In this document: positions 42,316 to 55,115 of the stretch, one piece after another | Numbering within the stretch: the stretch's first letter is position 1 | How the letters are laid out: each line of letters begins with the position of its first letter | Position numbers and translations under genes: made by a program | From: Gemmatimonadota bacterium | GTDB lineage: Bacteria > Gemmatimonadota > Gemmatimonadetes > Longimicrobiales > Gaopeijiaceae | Assembly: GCA_030428885.1 (NCBI GenBank) | Contig: JAUIEJ010000008.1 | Location: 248,001-312,000 of the forward strand | Direction: 5' to 3' | DNA length: 64,000 nt | Notes under the pieces: model-generated | Told to the model about the DNA's origin: nothing | The model's input: only the letters and a program-made list of their open reading frames with translations | The model's database searches: none

Positions 42316-44687
42316 GCCCGAGCTTCCGCGCCCTCACGTGGAAGCTGCTCCGGGACCTGTGGCACCTTCGGGGCCAGATGTTCTCCATCGTCCTCGTGGT
42401 GGCGACGGGCGTCATGACCGTGCTGACCATGCGGGGAGGCTACGAATCCCTCCTGCGCTCCCAGGCGGCCTACTACTCCCAGACCCGATTCCCCGACCTC
42501 TGGAGTTCCCTGGAGCGAGCCCCCCGATCGGTGGAATCGGAGTTGGAGGAGATCCCCGGGGTGTCGGCGGTGGCCACCCGCGTGAACTACATGGCCCGCC
42601 TGGATCTCCCGGGGCTCAACGTGCCCGGCATGGGGCTCTTCATATCGGTTCCCGATCACGGGGCCCCCGAATTGGGCGGGATCGTGATCCTGAGCGGACG
42701 ACTGCCGGGGGCGGCGTCCACCGATGAAGTGGTCATCAGCCGCGTCTTCGCCGACGCCCGGGGGCTTGTTCTCGGGGACTCGGTCCGGGCGATCCTCAAC
42801 GGCCGGGCCCGGGACCTCCGGGTGGTGGGGACGGCGGTGTCGCCGGAGCACAGCTATTCCGTCCCGCCCGGGGCCCTGTATCCCGACGACGAACGCTACG
42901 GCGTGTTCTGGATGCGCCGGGGCGTGCTGGGCCCGCTGTACGACATGGAGGGGGCGTTCAACGAGGTCGTACTGGACCTCGCCCCGGGGGCCGACGTCGA
43001 CGTGGTGACCGCTCGGGTGGACGCGGTTCTCGATCCCTACGGCGGACGAGGCGCCTTTCCCCGGGCGGACCAGTTCTCCCACCTGGTGCTTCAGGGGGAG
43101 CTGGACCAGAACCGGGTCATGGGCACGGTCATTCCCGCCGTCTTTCTCTCCGTGGCGGCGTTCCTTCTCCACATCGTCCTCAGCCGCCTGATCTCGACCC
43201 AGCGCACCCAGATCGGGGTGCTGAAGGCCTTCGGCTACACCGACCGGGAGGTGGGGCGGCACTACCTGGCCATGGCGGCGGTGGCCTCGGGGCTGGGCAC
43301 GGTGCTGGGCGCCGGCGCCGGGGTGTGGCTGGGGGGCGCGTACGTCCGGATGTACGGCACCTACTTCAACTTTCCGGCGCTGAACTACGACTTCAGTGTG
43401 ACCCTGCTGGCCACGGCCTCGCTGGTCACCCTGGGGTCGGCGGCGCTGGGAGCACTCCAGGGTGCGCGGTCCGCGGCCCGCCTGCCCCCGGCCGAGGCCA
43501 TGCGCCCCGAGCCTCCGCCGAGCTTCGAGCCCGGACCCTTCGAGCGGCTCGGGTTGGGCCGGGTCCTTCCCGCCGCCGGCCGCATGATCCTCCGGAGCCT
43601 GGAGCGCCGGCCCGTCCGAGCCCTGCTCTCGGCGCTGGGCGTGGCGTTTTCCGTGGCGATTCTGGTCATGGGCATGTTCATGTTCGACGGCGTCACTTTC
43701 ATGATGGATCTCCAGTTCCGCCTGGCCCAGCGGGAGGACCTCCAGGTGGCGTTCCGGGAGCCGCTGGACGTGGTGGTGCGCCACGAACTGGCCCGCATGG
43801 ACGGGGTCACCACGGTCGAGCTCTATCGCAACGAGCCGGCCCGCCTCCGGGCCGGACATCGGGAGCGGGAGGTGGGACTCCAGGGATTCCCCATGGGGAG
43901 CCGACTGCGCCGGATCGTGGTGGACGAGGACGACATCCGGCCCCTGCCCGCCGAGGGGCTCGTCCTCAGTCAGATCCTTGCCGAGCGCCTCGACGTGGAG
44001 GTGGGCGACACGGTGGACGTGGAGTTTCTCGAGGGGCGGCGGGCCGAGGTCCTGGTGCCCATCGCCGCGGTGGTGGAGGACTTCATCGGGGTGTCGGCCA
44101 TTCTCGACCGCGACGCCCTGGATCGACTGGCCGGCGGCCCTCGCACGGCATCGGGCGCCCTCCTGGCCGTCCACGCCGAGGCCCGGGACCGGCTGTTGGA
44201 GAGGATCGAAGAGGCGCCGGCGGTGGCGTCGGTCCAGTCCCCTGCCATGACCCTGGAGACCTTCCAGGCTCAACTGGCCGACAGCCTCTTCATCGCCGTG
44301 GGCTTCCTCCTGGGATTCGCGGGACTCATCGCGGTGGCGGTGATCTACAACGGCGCCCGGATCTCGCTGTCCGAACGGGGGAGGGAGCTGGCCAGCCTGA
44401 GGGTCCTTGGCTTCCGGCGCCAGGAGGTGGCCGTGCTCCTCCTGGGGGAGCAGGCGGTGGTCACCCTCCTGGCCATTCCAGCGGGGTGGGTGCTGGGCTA
44501 CCTCTTCTCCCTCTCCGTAGTGGACTCGGTGAGAACCGAGACGTACCGCGTCGCCCTGGTGATTTCCCCCCGCACGTACATGATCTCGGCGGTCATCACC
44601 GTGGCGGCGGCGGTGGCCAGCGGATGGATCGTCCGGCGACGAATCGATCACATGGATCTCGTCGCCGTCCTCAAGACCCGTGAGTAG
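42309..44687 (+). CDS. FtsX-type ABC transporter permease
   Basis: A 792-residue permease with two FtsX repeats: helix near 24-45 ([18 protein letters not shown]), an extracytoplasmic MacB-like domain ([20 protein letters not shown]), three helices ([19 protein letters not shown] and following, with [14 protein letters not shown]), then a second copy ([21 protein letters not shown], a periplasmic domain, [22 protein letters not shown] and [21 protein letters not shown]). Both copies contain the conserved L[RK][AV][FL]G[FY] coupling region. With the ATPase and adaptor it should form a mechanotransmission-type exporter rather than a classical importer. Confidence 0.9.
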   Translation: MVSPSFRALTWKLLRDLWHLRGQMFSIVLVVATGVMTVLTMRGGYESLLRSQAAYYSQTRFPDLWSSLERAPRSVESELEEIPGVSAVATRVNYMARLDLPGLNVPGMGLFISVPDHGAPELGGIVILSGRLPGAASTDEVVISRVFADARGLVLGDSVRAILNGRARDLRVVGTAVSPEHSYSVPPGALYPDDERYGVFWMRRGVLGPLYDMEGAFNEVVLDLAPGADVDVVTARVDAVLDPYGGRGAFPRADQFSHLVLQGELDQNRVMGTVIPAVFLSVAAFLLHIVLSRLISTQRTQIGVLKAFGYTDREVGRHYLAMAAVASGLGTVLGAGAGVWLGGAYVRMYGTYFNFPALNYDFSVTLLATASLVTLGSAALGALQGARSAARLPPAEAMRPEPPPSFEPGPFERLGLGRVLPAAGRMILRSLERRPVRALLSALGVAFSVAILVMGMFMFDGVTFMMDLQFRLAQREDLQVAFREPLDVVVRHELARMDGVTTVELYRNEPARLRAGHREREVGLQGFPMGSRLRRIVVDEDDIRPLPAEGLVLSQILAERLDVEVGDTVDVEFLEGRRAEVLVPIAAVVEDFIGVSAILDRDALDRLAGGPRTASGALLAVHAEARDRLLERIEEAPAVASVQSPAMTLETFQAQLADSLFIAVGFLLGFAGLIAVAVIYNGARISLSERGRELASLRVLGFRRQEVAVLLLGEQAVVTLLAIPAGWVLGYLFSLSVVDSVRTETYRVALVISPRTYMISAVITVAAAVASGWIVRRRIDHMDLVAVLKTRE

Positions 44688-44696
44688 GCCGGACCC

Positions 44697-45872
44697 ATGA
44701 AGCGTTCGACCCGGTGGATCGTCGGTGGAGTCGCGGCCGTTGCCCTGGTGGCGGCCTGGAGGATGGGCGGCGGATCGGCGCTGACGGTGGAGGTGGCCGA
44801 AGCCCGCCTCGACACCCTCTCGGTGACCGTGGAGGAAGAGGGACGCACCCGGGCCCGGGAGCTCTTCACCGTCGCGGCTCCCGTGACCGGACGCCTCTCT
44901 CGCCCGGTTGTGGAGGAGGGCGATCGGGTGGAGCGGGGTGCGGTGGTGGCGACTCTGGCGCCCGCTCCCGACGATCCCCGGGTCCAGGCGGCGCTGGAGG
45001 CGCAGATCACGGCGGCGGAGGCCCGGGTCGATCAGGCGAGCGCCGACGAGGGAGATGCCGAGCGCCAGCTCACCCAGGCCCGGCGGGAGGCGGATCGTCG
45101 CCGTCCGCTGGTGGAGATGGGCGCCCTCTCCCGGGAGACCCTGGAGCGGTTCGAGGAGGCGGCGGAGCAGGCCGCGGCCCGACTGGAGGCGGCCCGGGCG
45201 GCCCACGTGGCGGCGCGAGCCGAACTGACCCGGGCCCGGGCCCAGCGCCTGGGGAGCGCCGCCGAGGGCACGGGCGATCGCACCGTGGCCGTGCGGGCGC
45301 CGGTGACCGGCACGGTCCTGCGGGTGCTGGAGGAGAGCGAGCGGGTCGTGCCCGCGGGGACGCCCCTGGTGGAGATGGCCGATCCCGGGGGCCTCCAGGT
45401 GGTGGTGGACGTCCTCACCGAAGACGCCGTCCACGTGGCTCCGGGCAGCGCCCTCCGGGTCACGGGGTGGGGGGGAGCAGCGACGCTGTCGGGGAGCGTG
45501 CTGTACGTGGAGCCGGCGGCGTTCACCGAGGTGTCGACCCTGGGCGTGGAGGAGCAACGGGTGAACGTGGTGGGCGTCCTGGACGATCCGCCGCCCGAAC
45601 TCGGCGTGGGGTATCGGGTCGACGTGGCCATCGTGGTGTGGCAGGGCCGGGACGTGCTCACCGTGCCCGCCAGCGCCCTCTTCCGCCGCGAAGGGCGGTG
45701 GCACCTCTTCGCCGTGGTCGCCGATCGGGCCGAGTTGCGCGCGGTGGACGTGGGGCGCCAGGGCACGGGGCGTGTGGAGGTGACGGGGGGGCTCGAGCCC
45801 GGGACTCCCGTCGTACTCTATCCCGCCGACGGGGTGGCCGACGGCGTGCGGGTGTCGGCAGTGGGCGGGTAG
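44697..45872 (+). CDS. Membrane fusion protein of the ABC exporter
   Basis: A 391-residue HlyD/MacA-like adaptor: membrane anchor (WIVGGVAAVALVAAWRM), VTVEEEGRTRARELFTVAAPVTGRLSRP (lipoyl half), a long coiled coil (about 85-190, with AEARVDQASADEGDAERQL and ERFEEAAEQAAARLEAARAA), the second lipoyl half VRAPVTGTVLRVLEE and a barrel domain. It starts 9 bases after the permease stop. No outer-membrane channel gene is adjacent. Confidence 0.88.
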   Translation: MKRSTRWIVGGVAAVALVAAWRMGGGSALTVEVAEARLDTLSVTVEEEGRTRARELFTVAAPVTGRLSRPVVEEGDRVERGAVVATLAPAPDDPRVQAALEAQITAAEARVDQASADEGDAERQLTQARREADRRRPLVEMGALSRETLERFEEAAEQAAARLEAARAAHVAARAELTRARAQRLGSAAEGTGDRTVAVRAPVTGTVLRVLEESERVVPAGTPLVEMADPGGLQVVVDVLTEDAVHVAPGSALRVTGWGGAATLSGSVLYVEPAAFTEVSTLGVEEQRVNVVGVLDDPPPELGVGYRVDVAIVVWQGRDVLTVPASALFRREGRWHLFAVVADRAELRAVDVGRQGTGRVEVTGGLEPGTPVVLYPADGVADGVRVSAVGG

Positions 45873-45975
45873 GCGATCCATTCCGCCACAACGGTGTAAG
45901 AATGATCCGTTCCCGCGCGTAATCTACCTACGCCCGCCGGCGAGTGACCGGCCGTTTCGCGAAGCGGAGATCTCC

Positions 45976-46497
45976 ATGCGCCGAATCGCACGCGTCATCG
46001 TGCCCTGCCTTCTGTTCGTCGTCGCCGCCTGCGCCTCCTCCGGCGGGGGAGACGAGGCGTCGGACTTCGACCCGGGCCTGCCCCTGGCCTGCATCCACAT
46101 CGACAACCGCCAGGGTGGCGCCGGTTCCATGGAACGGGTGTATCTGGTGGATGCCGAGCGCCGTCCCAAGGAGGGCGTGTCCAGCATGTTCAACGGGTAC
46201 AACCGCATGGGCGACGGAGTCCGCCTGGGCAACGCGCCCCAGGGTCGTACCACCCGGTTCTGCACCCAGAACGTGCAGCTTCCCGGTCGGTACTTCCTGC
46301 GCGTGGAGCTGGCGTCGGCCGACAACTTCGATCCGGCGACCCAGAACAACGCCTCCGGATGGGCGGCGTCCCGGTCCCCCCGGGTGATCGAGACCGACGA
46401 CATCGTCATGGAGCCCGGCGATCTCTGGATCTGGGACGTGCGTCGCGACCGCTGGGACTGCCGACCCAATTCCGCCATTCCCGGCGGCGACTGCTAG
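45976..46497 (+). CDS. Lipoprotein of unknown function, first of a tandem pair
   Basis: A 173-residue lipoprotein (signal RVIVPCLLFVVAACASSGGG; lipobox cysteine about 20). The mature part has conserved ACIHIDNRQGG, RVYLVDAERR, TRFCTQNVQLPGRYFLRVE, ADNFDPATQN and the C-terminal WDCRPNSAIPGGDC. Four mature cysteines (in ACIHI, FCTQ, WDC and the last residue) may form two disulfides. The same pattern recurs in the next gene (46,575-47,102), so this is a duplicated family; I do not recognise a name for it. A TAATCT at about 45,919 may be a -10 element. Confidence 0.7.
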   Translation: MRRIARVIVPCLLFVVAACASSGGGDEASDFDPGLPLACIHIDNRQGGAGSMERVYLVDAERRPKEGVSSMFNGYNRMGDGVRLGNAPQGRTTRFCTQNVQLPGRYFLRVELASADNFDPATQNNASGWAASRSPRVIETDDIVMEPGDLWIWDVRRDRWDCRPNSAIPGGDC

Positions 46498-46574
46498 GCC
46501 CCCTCGTCTCGCCCTCGAACGGGCGCCCCCCCGAACTCGAATCGGTGTTTTCACCCCTGTCAGGAGCCAACCCC

Positions 46575-47102
46575 ATGACCCGCCCGTTCGTCCGCGCCCT
46601 CGGCGCCTTCGCCCTCGTGTCTGCCGCCGCCTGCGCCTCGGGCGGGGGTGGGGCCGAGCAGGCCGAGTTCGATCCGTCTCTCCCCATCGCCTGCATCAAC
46701 ATCGACAACCGGCAGGGGTCGGGAACGATGGAGCGGCTGTATCTCGTGGAATCCAGCCGTCGAGCCAACCCAAATGCATCGAGCACGTTCAGTGGAGGGA
46801 CGCGCCAGGGCGAAGGCGTGCGAATCGGTGATGCGCCCGTGGGGAGGGTAACTCGGTTTTGCACCCAGTCCGTCCAGCTTCCTGGGCGATATTTCGTTCG
46901 AGTCGAGCAGGCTCCCGCCGACAATTTCGATCCTGCCACCCAGAATCAGGGAACTGTGGGCGGGTTCTCATCGGCCCGGCAGTCCCGCATGATCGAGTCC
47001 GAGGACGTCGTCCTCGAGCCCGGGGACCTCTGGACCTGGGAAGTCCGACGCGACCGGTGGAGCTGCCAGCCCAACGCCGCCATGCCGGGCGGCGACTGCT
47101 GA
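46575..47102 (+). CDS. Lipoprotein of unknown function, second of a tandem pair
   Basis: A 175-residue paralogue of the preceding gene with a lipoprotein signal (ALGAFALVSAAACASGGGG). All features are conserved in order: ACINIDNRQG, MERLYLVESS, RFCTQSVQLPGRYFVRVE, ADNFDPATQNQ, WSCQPNAAMPGGDC. The middle of the gene (about 46,745-46,970) has visibly more A and T at wobble positions than the flanks and than its neighbour, which suggests a segment from elsewhere or relaxed codon usage. Function unknown; possible structural or adhesin-like surface protein. Confidence 0.7.
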   Translation: MTRPFVRALGAFALVSAAACASGGGGAEQAEFDPSLPIACINIDNRQGSGTMERLYLVESSRRANPNASSTFSGGTRQGEGVRIGDAPVGRVTRFCTQSVQLPGRYFVRVEQAPADNFDPATQNQGTVGGFSSARQSRMIESEDVVLEPGDLWTWEVRRDRWSCQPNAAMPGGDC

Positions 47103-47169
47103 CGAATCGACTCCGGCGGCGGGAGGGCGGAGTTGACACCCGCCTCCCGTCGCCGGAACGTTGACCTCA

Positions 47170-49780
<2,611 letters not shown>

Positions 49781-49784
<4 letters not shown>

Positions 49785-50563
49785 CCGAACCTGCCCGTCA
49801 CGTAGTCCTCGGTCCGCTGTTCCCGCGGATTGGTGAAGATCGTCTCGGTGGGACCGTACTCGATCAGTTCTCCCATGTACAGGAAGGCGGTGTAATCGGA
49901 GATCCGTGCCGCCTGCTGCATGTTGTGGGTGACGATGACGATGGTGTAGTCCTTCTTGAGCTCGTAGATGAGCTCCTCGATGCGCTGGGTGGCAATGGGA
50001 TCCAGCGCCGAAGCCGGCTCGTCCATGAGCACGATCTCGGGTTTGACGGCCAGAGTCCGGGCAATGCAGAGCCGTTGCTGCTGACCCCCCGACAGTGCGT
50101 ACGCCGAGTCGCCCAGACGATCGTGCACCTCGTCCCAGAGAGCGGCCTGGCGAAGGGAGGTCTCCACCCGCTCATCCATGTCGCCACGGAATCCGTTGAT
50201 CCGGGGCCCGAAGGCCGTGTTCTCGTAGATGGACTTCGGAAACGGGTTCGGCTTCTGGAAGACCATCCCGATCCGGCGCCGTACCTCCACGGGATCGACG
50301 TCGGGGTCGTAGAGGTTCTTTCCGCGAAACTCCACCGCACCTTCGACCCGCGCGCCGCCCACGAGGTCGTTCATGCGGTTGAAACACCGTAGAAGGGTCG
50401 ACTTCCCGCAGCCGGACGGACCGATCAGGGCGACCACCTGGTTCGCGGGGACGACGAGGGAGACATCGCTCACCGCCACCTTGGATCCGTAGTGGACCGA
50501 GACGTGCTTCGCTTCGAGGGCCGGAGCGCCCCCACCGGATTCGATGTCGTGGATCACGGGCAT
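49781..50563 (-). CDS. pstB: Phosphate ABC transporter ATPase
   Basis: A 260-residue ATPase: Walker [11 protein letters not shown]-loop [21 protein letters not shown] (diagnostic of PstB), signature [15 protein letters not shown], Walker [15 protein letters not shown] and switch [13 protein letters not shown]. It starts 3 bases after pstA and is coupled to phoU. Confidence 0.97.
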
Positions 50564-50566
50564 GGC

Positions 50567-51454
50567 CTATCGGTCCTTCTGATATCGGTTCCGCAAGAGG
50601 ATGGCGGCGGCATTCATGGCCATCAGGAGGCTGAGGAGGACCAGGATCCCGGCGGCGGCGATCTGCTGGAAGTCGGCCTGGGGGCGGGAGATCCAGTTGT
50701 AGATCTGGAGGGGAAGTACCGTGAACGGGTCCCCGAGGCCGGTCGGGGTGAAGGCGATGAAGCCCACGGCCCCCACCATGATCAGCGGAGCGGTTTCCCC
50801 CACGGCGCGGGAGAGGGCGAGGATGGTTCCGGTCAGGATGCCGGGCATGGCCATGGGCAGGACCTGGCTGCTCACGACCTGCCACCGGGTCGCACCCAGG
50901 CCGTACGCGGCCTGGCGAATGGAGTCGGGCACGGCCCGTACGGCCTCCTGCGACGCGATGATGATCACGGGCAGAATGAGAATCGACAGGGTGAGTGCCC
51001 CCGCGATGATGCTGCGGTCGAAGCCCAGCGCCCGGACGAATACCGCGAGGCCGAGCATGCCGTAGACGATCGACGGAACGCCGGCGAGGTTGGCGATGTT
51101 CAACTGAATCAGCCGGGTCCACCGATTCCGCGGCGCATACTCCTCCAGGTAGATCGCGGCGGCCACGGAGACGGGAAACGCGAACAGGGCGGTGAGGCCC
51201 AGGATCCAAATCGACCCGGCCAGCGCCGCCTTGACACCGGCCCGCTCGGGAAAGCGGGACGCGAAGTTGGTGAGGAGCGCCCAGTCGAAGCGGGGCAAAC
51301 CGTCGCGAAGCACGTCGGCCAACAGGACCACCAGCGCCAGGACGCCGACGAGGGTCGCGGCGCCGCACGTGATGGCGAAGATGGACCCGAAGAGACGGCG
51401 GCGACGGTCGTTGGCCGAGGGTGTACCCCCCAGGGGCGACGCCGACCCGCTCAT
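50567..51454 (-). CDS. pstA: Phosphate ABC transporter permease
   Basis: A 295-residue inner-membrane permease with six helices and the EAA loop [26 protein letters not shown]. The PstA-type first periplasmic part and the typical [15 protein letters not shown] and [17 protein letters not shown] segments are present. ATG 51454 overlaps the pstC stop (ATGA); an upstream ATG in frame is not needed. Confidence 0.95.
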   Translation of the reverse strand: MSGSASPLGGTPSANDRRRRLFGSIFAITCGAATLVGVLALVVLLADVLRDGLPRFDWALLTNFASRFPERAGVKAALAGSIWILGLTALFAFPVSVAAAIYLEEYAPRNRWTRLIQLNIANLAGVPSIVYGMLGLAVFVRALGFDRSIIAGALTLSILILPVIIIASQEAVRAVPDSIRQAAYGLGATRWQVVSSQVLPMAMPGILTGTILALSRAVGETAPLIMVGAVGFIAFTPTGLGDPFTVLPLQIYNWISRPQADFQQIAAAGILVLLSLLMAMNAAAILLRNRYQKDR

Positions 51455-52368
51455 TGGTACTCCTCGCGGAAACGGGCCATGACCCACTGGCTCAGGACGT
51501 TCATGGCGAGGGTGATGACGAAGAGGGTCATGCCCACCGCGAACAGCGTCTGGTACCCGATGCTCCCATGGGGAGTATCGCCGAGACTGGCCTGTACGAT
51601 GTAGGCCGTCATCGTCTGGATCGACTCCAGTCCGTTCAGAGTCAGGTTGGGCATGTTCCCCGCGGCGATGGTAACGGCCATGGTTTCGCCGATGGCCCTC
51701 GATATGCCCAGGATGAACGAGGCCAGGATGCCGGAGAGCGCGGCCGGCACGACCACGCGGGTGGACACCTCGAACTTCGTGGCTCCCAGCCCGTACGCCC
51801 CCTGCCGCAGGGCCTTCGGCACGGCGCGCAGGGCGTCGTCGGAGAGTGAACTCACCGTGGGGACGATCATGATTCCCACCACCAACGCGGCCGAGGCGGC
51901 GTTGAAGACATCGGTTTCCGGAAGGACCGTGCGAAGGAGCGGCGTGATGAACGTGAGGGCGAAATAGCCGTACACCACCGTGGGAATACCGGCGAGGATT
52001 TCAAGCAGCGGCTTGAGGACACCCCGAAGGCGGGGGCCCGAGTATTCGCTCAGGAAGATGGCTGACAGCAGCCCGAGTGGAATCGCCACCACGGCGGCTC
52101 CAGCTGCGACGAGAAACGACCCCGAGAGTAGCGGAAGGACCCCGAAACGAGGGTTCTGGAACAGCGGCGTCCATTCGGTCCCGGTGAAGAAATCCACCGG
52201 CGAGACGGCGCGGAAGAACGCGACGGTCTCGGTGAAGAGGACGGCCACGATGCCGACCGTCACCAGGGTCGAAACGGCCGCCGACAGGAACAGGAAGGAG
52301 CCGATCACCTGCTCCTTCACGTTGCGGGCCCGCTTGAAGGAGAGGTCGTCCGTCCCCGGTGAACTCAT
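51451..52368 (-). CDS. pstC: Phosphate ABC transporter permease
   Basis: A 305-residue permease, paralogous to PstA, with [21 protein letters not shown] as first helix, [37 protein letters not shown], the EAA loop [23 protein letters not shown] and [16 protein letters not shown]. Twenty-five bases separate it from pstS. Confidence 0.95.
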   Translation of the reverse strand: MSSPGTDDLSFKRARNVKEQVIGSFLFLSAAVSTLVTVGIVAVLFTETVAFFRAVSPVDFFTGTEWTPLFQNPRFGVLPLLSGSFLVAAGAAVVAIPLGLLSAIFLSEYSGPRLRGVLKPLLEILAGIPTVVYGYFALTFITPLLRTVLPETDVFNAASAALVVGIMIVPTVSSLSDDALRAVPKALRQGAYGLGATKFEVSTRVVVPAALSGILASFILGISRAIGETMAVTIAAGNMPNLTLNGLESIQTMTAYIVQASLGDTPHGSIGYQTLFAVGMTLFVITLAMNVLSQWVMARFREEYQ

Positions 52369-52393
52369 GGTGGCCGCCCGTGCCCGGGATGAA

Positions 52394-53341
52394 TCAGGCG
52401 CCGGTGACCGCCGAGAGCTTCGCCATGTCCTCGGCGTACTCCTCGGGGGTCAAGGCGTGGTACCCCGTGGCGGGCACCACGTCCTGGGCGTTCTCCACGA
52501 GGAACTCGACGTACGCCTTGACTTCGGGACGATCGAGAGCGGAGTGCTTGACATAGATGAAGAGGGGGCGGGAAAGGGGCGAGTACGACCCGTCGGCGAT
52601 GGTCTCGTCCGCGGGCGCGACACAGCCGTTGCCGCCGTCGATCGCCACGATCTTCAGCTTGTCGGAGTTCTCCACGAAGTAGGCGTAGCCCAGATATCCG
52701 AGCGCGTACTGGTCGCCCGCGACGCCCTGGACGAGGATGTTGTCGTCTTCCGACGCCTGATAATCGGCCCGGCTCGCGCCCGACTCACCGTTCACCGTTT
52801 CGGTGAAGTAGTCGAAGGTGCCCGAATCGGTCCCGGGTCCGTAGAGGTCGATCTCTTCGTCGGGCCATTCGGCTCGGACGTCCCGCCAGGTCGTGACCCG
52901 GGTGTCGGGCGCCCACACGCGATTCAGCTCGGCCACCGTGAGGCACTGGACGAACTCGTTCGCCGGATTGACGATGACCGACAGACCGTCCCACGCCACC
53001 GGGAGCTCGGTGAATTCGATGCCGGCGCTCGCGCAGGCCTCCCGCTCGGAATCCTTGATGGGCCTGGAGGCGTTGGTCAGGTCGAGTTCGTCGTTGCAGA
53101 AGCGCTCGAAGCCGCCTCCCGATCCGGAGAATCCCACCGAGACCCGGACACGCGGGTGGTTGATCTGGAACTCCTCGGCGATGGCTTCGGCGATGGGAAA
53201 GACGGTGCTGGAGCCGTCGATGAGCACTTCGCCGGCGAGCGTCTCGCCGGCGAAGTCGGCCCCGGGCTCGCCACCACCACAGGCAGCGATCAGAAGCGCC
53301 GAGGTCAAGGTCCCGAGACGGGTGTGGGTCCGAAGGATCAT
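52394..53341 (-). CDS. pstS: Phosphate-binding lipoprotein
   Basis: A 315-residue phosphate-binding protein with a lipoprotein signal ([16 protein letters not shown]). Phosphate contacts are in [16 protein letters not shown], the [11 protein letters not shown] loop and [13 protein letters not shown]; the SGT region appears as [12 protein letters not shown]. This is the long, PhoX/SphX-like PstS type. A GTG at 53350 is an alternative start. A candidate Pho box lies 95 bases upstream. Confidence 0.94.
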   Translation of the reverse strand: MILRTHTRLGTLTSALLIAACGGGEPGADFAGETLAGEVLIDGSSTVFPIAEAIAEEFQINHPRVRVSVGFSGSGGGFERFCNDELDLTNASRPIKDSEREACASAGIEFTELPVAWDGLSVIVNPANEFVQCLTVAELNRVWAPDTRVTTWRDVRAEWPDEEIDLYGPGTDSGTFDYFTETVNGESGASRADYQASEDDNILVQGVAGDQYALGYLGYAYFVENSDKLKIVAIDGGNGCVAPADETIADGSYSPLSRPLFIYVKHSALDRPEVKAYVEFLVENAQDVVPATGYHALTPEEYAEDMAKLSAVTGA

Positions 53342-53434
53342 GGTCTTCACCGGTTCGTGTGTGGGGCGGTCACCGGTTGATCGGGACACGCGCGTTAGAA
53401 TGGCGGCGGGCGGGGACGGAGGCGCGACGGATGG

Positions 53435-53452
53435 GCAACGGTCCTGTAACAG
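53435..53452 (-). promoter_or_regulatory. Candidate Pho box upstream of pstS
   Basis: On the minus strand CTGTTAC (53452-53446) and CCGTTGC (53441-53435) are two 7-base half-sites separated by 4 bases, matching the CTGTNAC-N4-CTGTNAT-type direct repeat bound by PhoB/PhoP. TTCTAA (53400-53395) may be the -10, but at 34 bases it is farther than in E. coli. Confidence 0.4.
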
Positions 53453-53487
53453 GGCCCCCGGCCCAGCCTCGCGGCGGCTCCTGGGAA

Positions 53488-54546
53488 TCAGAAGTAGAGG
53501 TAGCTCTGCAGCTTGAACGAGTACTCCGTATCGCCGGTCTGGGGCGACCAGACGTCCAGGTTGAACCCGATGCGGTTCTTCCCCGACACGTAGAGCATCA
53601 CCCCCGGTGTGAACACGAATCCACCGTCTTCGTCGGCGCCGGTATCGGGATCACCGTAGCTCACGCGGACCAGCGGTTCGATCCCGACGAGACGCTCCAT
53701 GTCGGTCGCGGCGTAGTAGCTCCCCACGCCCTGGAAGGCCGTGAACGTCGAGGGCTCGTCGGCCGCGTCGAGGTTCTTCCAGTTGTCGCCGCGGATCACG
53801 GCCGCGTTGACGCGGAGTCCGTCGCGCCAGTCCCCGAAACGCACATCGATGCTCCAGGCGAGGGCGGCTGCGGATTCGTCGGACGGGTCCTGGTAGTCGT
53901 GGCGGGCGACCTGCCCCGCCAACGTGAGCCCCTCCACGACCTCCACGGCGAGTCGGCCGGCGAAGGACTTCGTGTCGTTGACGTCGTCCTCGTTGGCCCC
54001 TTCACCGTTGGTGAGGGTGACGCCGTATTCCACGGCCCCCGATTCGCCCTCTACTCGGACGCCGGTGTCGCGGTCGGAATAGGAGAGCTTCTGCGTGAAC
54101 CTGCTGAACGAGCACACTCCTCCGACGCCGGCGCAGGTGTCGACGCCGGCGACTCGCCCATCCCGCTCGATCAGCACCTGGTCGGTGCTGCTGGGCAGCT
54201 CGAACGCGTCGAAGGCCCGCTTGAACTGGCCCATGCTCACTTCGAAGGTCGGAGCGAAGGCGAGGCGCAGGTACCCGTCCTTGATCGCAGCCTCTCCACC
54301 GGCGAAATCGAGCTGCAGGCGCCCCGACACGAAGTCGTTGACCGACGCATCGGCATTGAACCGGGCACGCCGGAAGAAGAACCCGCTATCGGCCGACCCG
54401 ACCGAGGAGGTGGCGTACTGGGCGTGGAGCCGGCCCCCGAATCGGATGGAGGCGGCCCGGCCGGAAACCTCCAACTGAGCTGCGATCTCCGCGGGGCCGG
54501 CGAGGGCCGACGCGGCTGCCATGAGAACGAAGAGAGCGTCTCGCAA
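53488..54546 (-). CDS. Phosphate-selective porin (OprP/OprO family)
   Basis: A 352-residue outer-membrane protein: signal peptide (MRDALFVLMAAASALAGPAE), then 16 or so amphipathic strands starting RFGGRLHAQYATSSVGS and FFFRRARFNADASVNDFVSGRLQLDF, which is the OprP-family N-terminal block, and a C-terminal Phe (SFKLQSYLYF) required for barrel insertion. Its position directly upstream of pstS and the candidate Pho box support induction by phosphate starvation. Confidence 0.88.
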   Translation of the reverse strand: MRDALFVLMAAASALAGPAEIAAQLEVSGRAASIRFGGRLHAQYATSSVGSADSGFFFRRARFNADASVNDFVSGRLQLDFAGGEAAIKDGYLRLAFAPTFEVSMGQFKRAFDAFELPSSTDQVLIERDGRVAGVDTCAGVGGVCSFSRFTQKLSYSDRDTGVRVEGESGAVEYGVTLTNGEGANEDDVNDTKSFAGRLAVEVVEGLTLAGQVARHDYQDPSDESAAALAWSIDVRFGDWRDGLRVNAAVIRGDNWKNLDAADEPSTFTAFQGVGSYYAATDMERLVGIEPLVRVSYGDPDTGADEDGGFVFTPGVMLYVSGKNRIGFNLDVWSPQTGDTEYSFKLQSYLYF

Positions 54547-54611
54547 GAAGAACCGTTCCGGTGGTGAGGCGCGAGGAACCGCACGAAATCCACCGACAAC
54601 GTCACTGCTTC

Positions 54612-54629
54612 GTAACGCCTTCTCAACGA
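54612..54629 (-). promoter_or_regulatory. Candidate Pho box upstream of the porin gene
   Basis: On the minus strand TCGTTGA (54629-54623) and GCGTTAC (54618-54612), again two 7-base half-sites with 4 bases between them, an 11-bp repeat like the one before pstS. It starts about 65 bases upstream of the porin ATG. Confidence 0.4.
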
Positions 54630-54665
54630 GTGGGACACGACTGTGTCCGGTCCGTTACACGATCG

Positions 54666-55115
54666 TCACGAACCCGCGTCGTTCGACCCCTGGGAGTCCC
54701 CACCGGGGCGGCCCCGGACGGAGTCGGCCAGGGCGTTGAAGGTCTCCACCTGGACCCGGCAGGCGTCCTCGGCGGCCTGGAGGGACTCGGCGGCGGCTTC
54801 CCAGCGGTCGACCTCGTCGTTGTAGCTGTCGACGGTGGAGAGGTACTCGCCGTACCGTCGGGCGGGCACGCCCCGGGGGTCCAGGGCCTCCAGGGTGTCG
54901 ACCACCGAGCGCAGGGAGTCGACCCGGGCGTCGAGCACCCGGAAGTCGGCCTCCTCCACCGCCAGGTCCCGGGCGCATTCGGTGGCGGCGCCCCGGGCCC
55001 GGACCACGTCGTCCCGGAGGCGGAGCAGTTCCCGCCGCTCCGTTCGGTCCTGCCATGCGACTACGGCGGAGGCCGCCACCAGGACGACGACGCCCGCTCG
55101 AAGCAGTCCCTTCAC
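54666..55115 (-). CDS. Membrane-anchored coiled-coil protein
   Basis: A 149-residue protein with one N-terminal helix (LLRAGVVVLVAASAVVAW) and a long helical part with heptad-like spacing (RRELLRLRDDVVRARGAATE, DSLRSVVDTLEALDP, DRWEAAAESLQAAEDACRVQVETF). No family recognised. GTG start overlaps the stop of the preceding gene (GTGA), so the two proteins are likely to act together at the inner membrane. Confidence 0.6.
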   Translation of the reverse strand: MKGLLRAGVVVLVAASAVVAWQDRTERRELLRLRDDVVRARGAATECARDLAVEEADFRVLDARVDSLRSVVDTLEALDPRGVPARRYGEYLSTVDSYNDEVDRWEAAAESLQAAEDACRVQVETFNALADSVRGRPGGDSQGSNDAGS

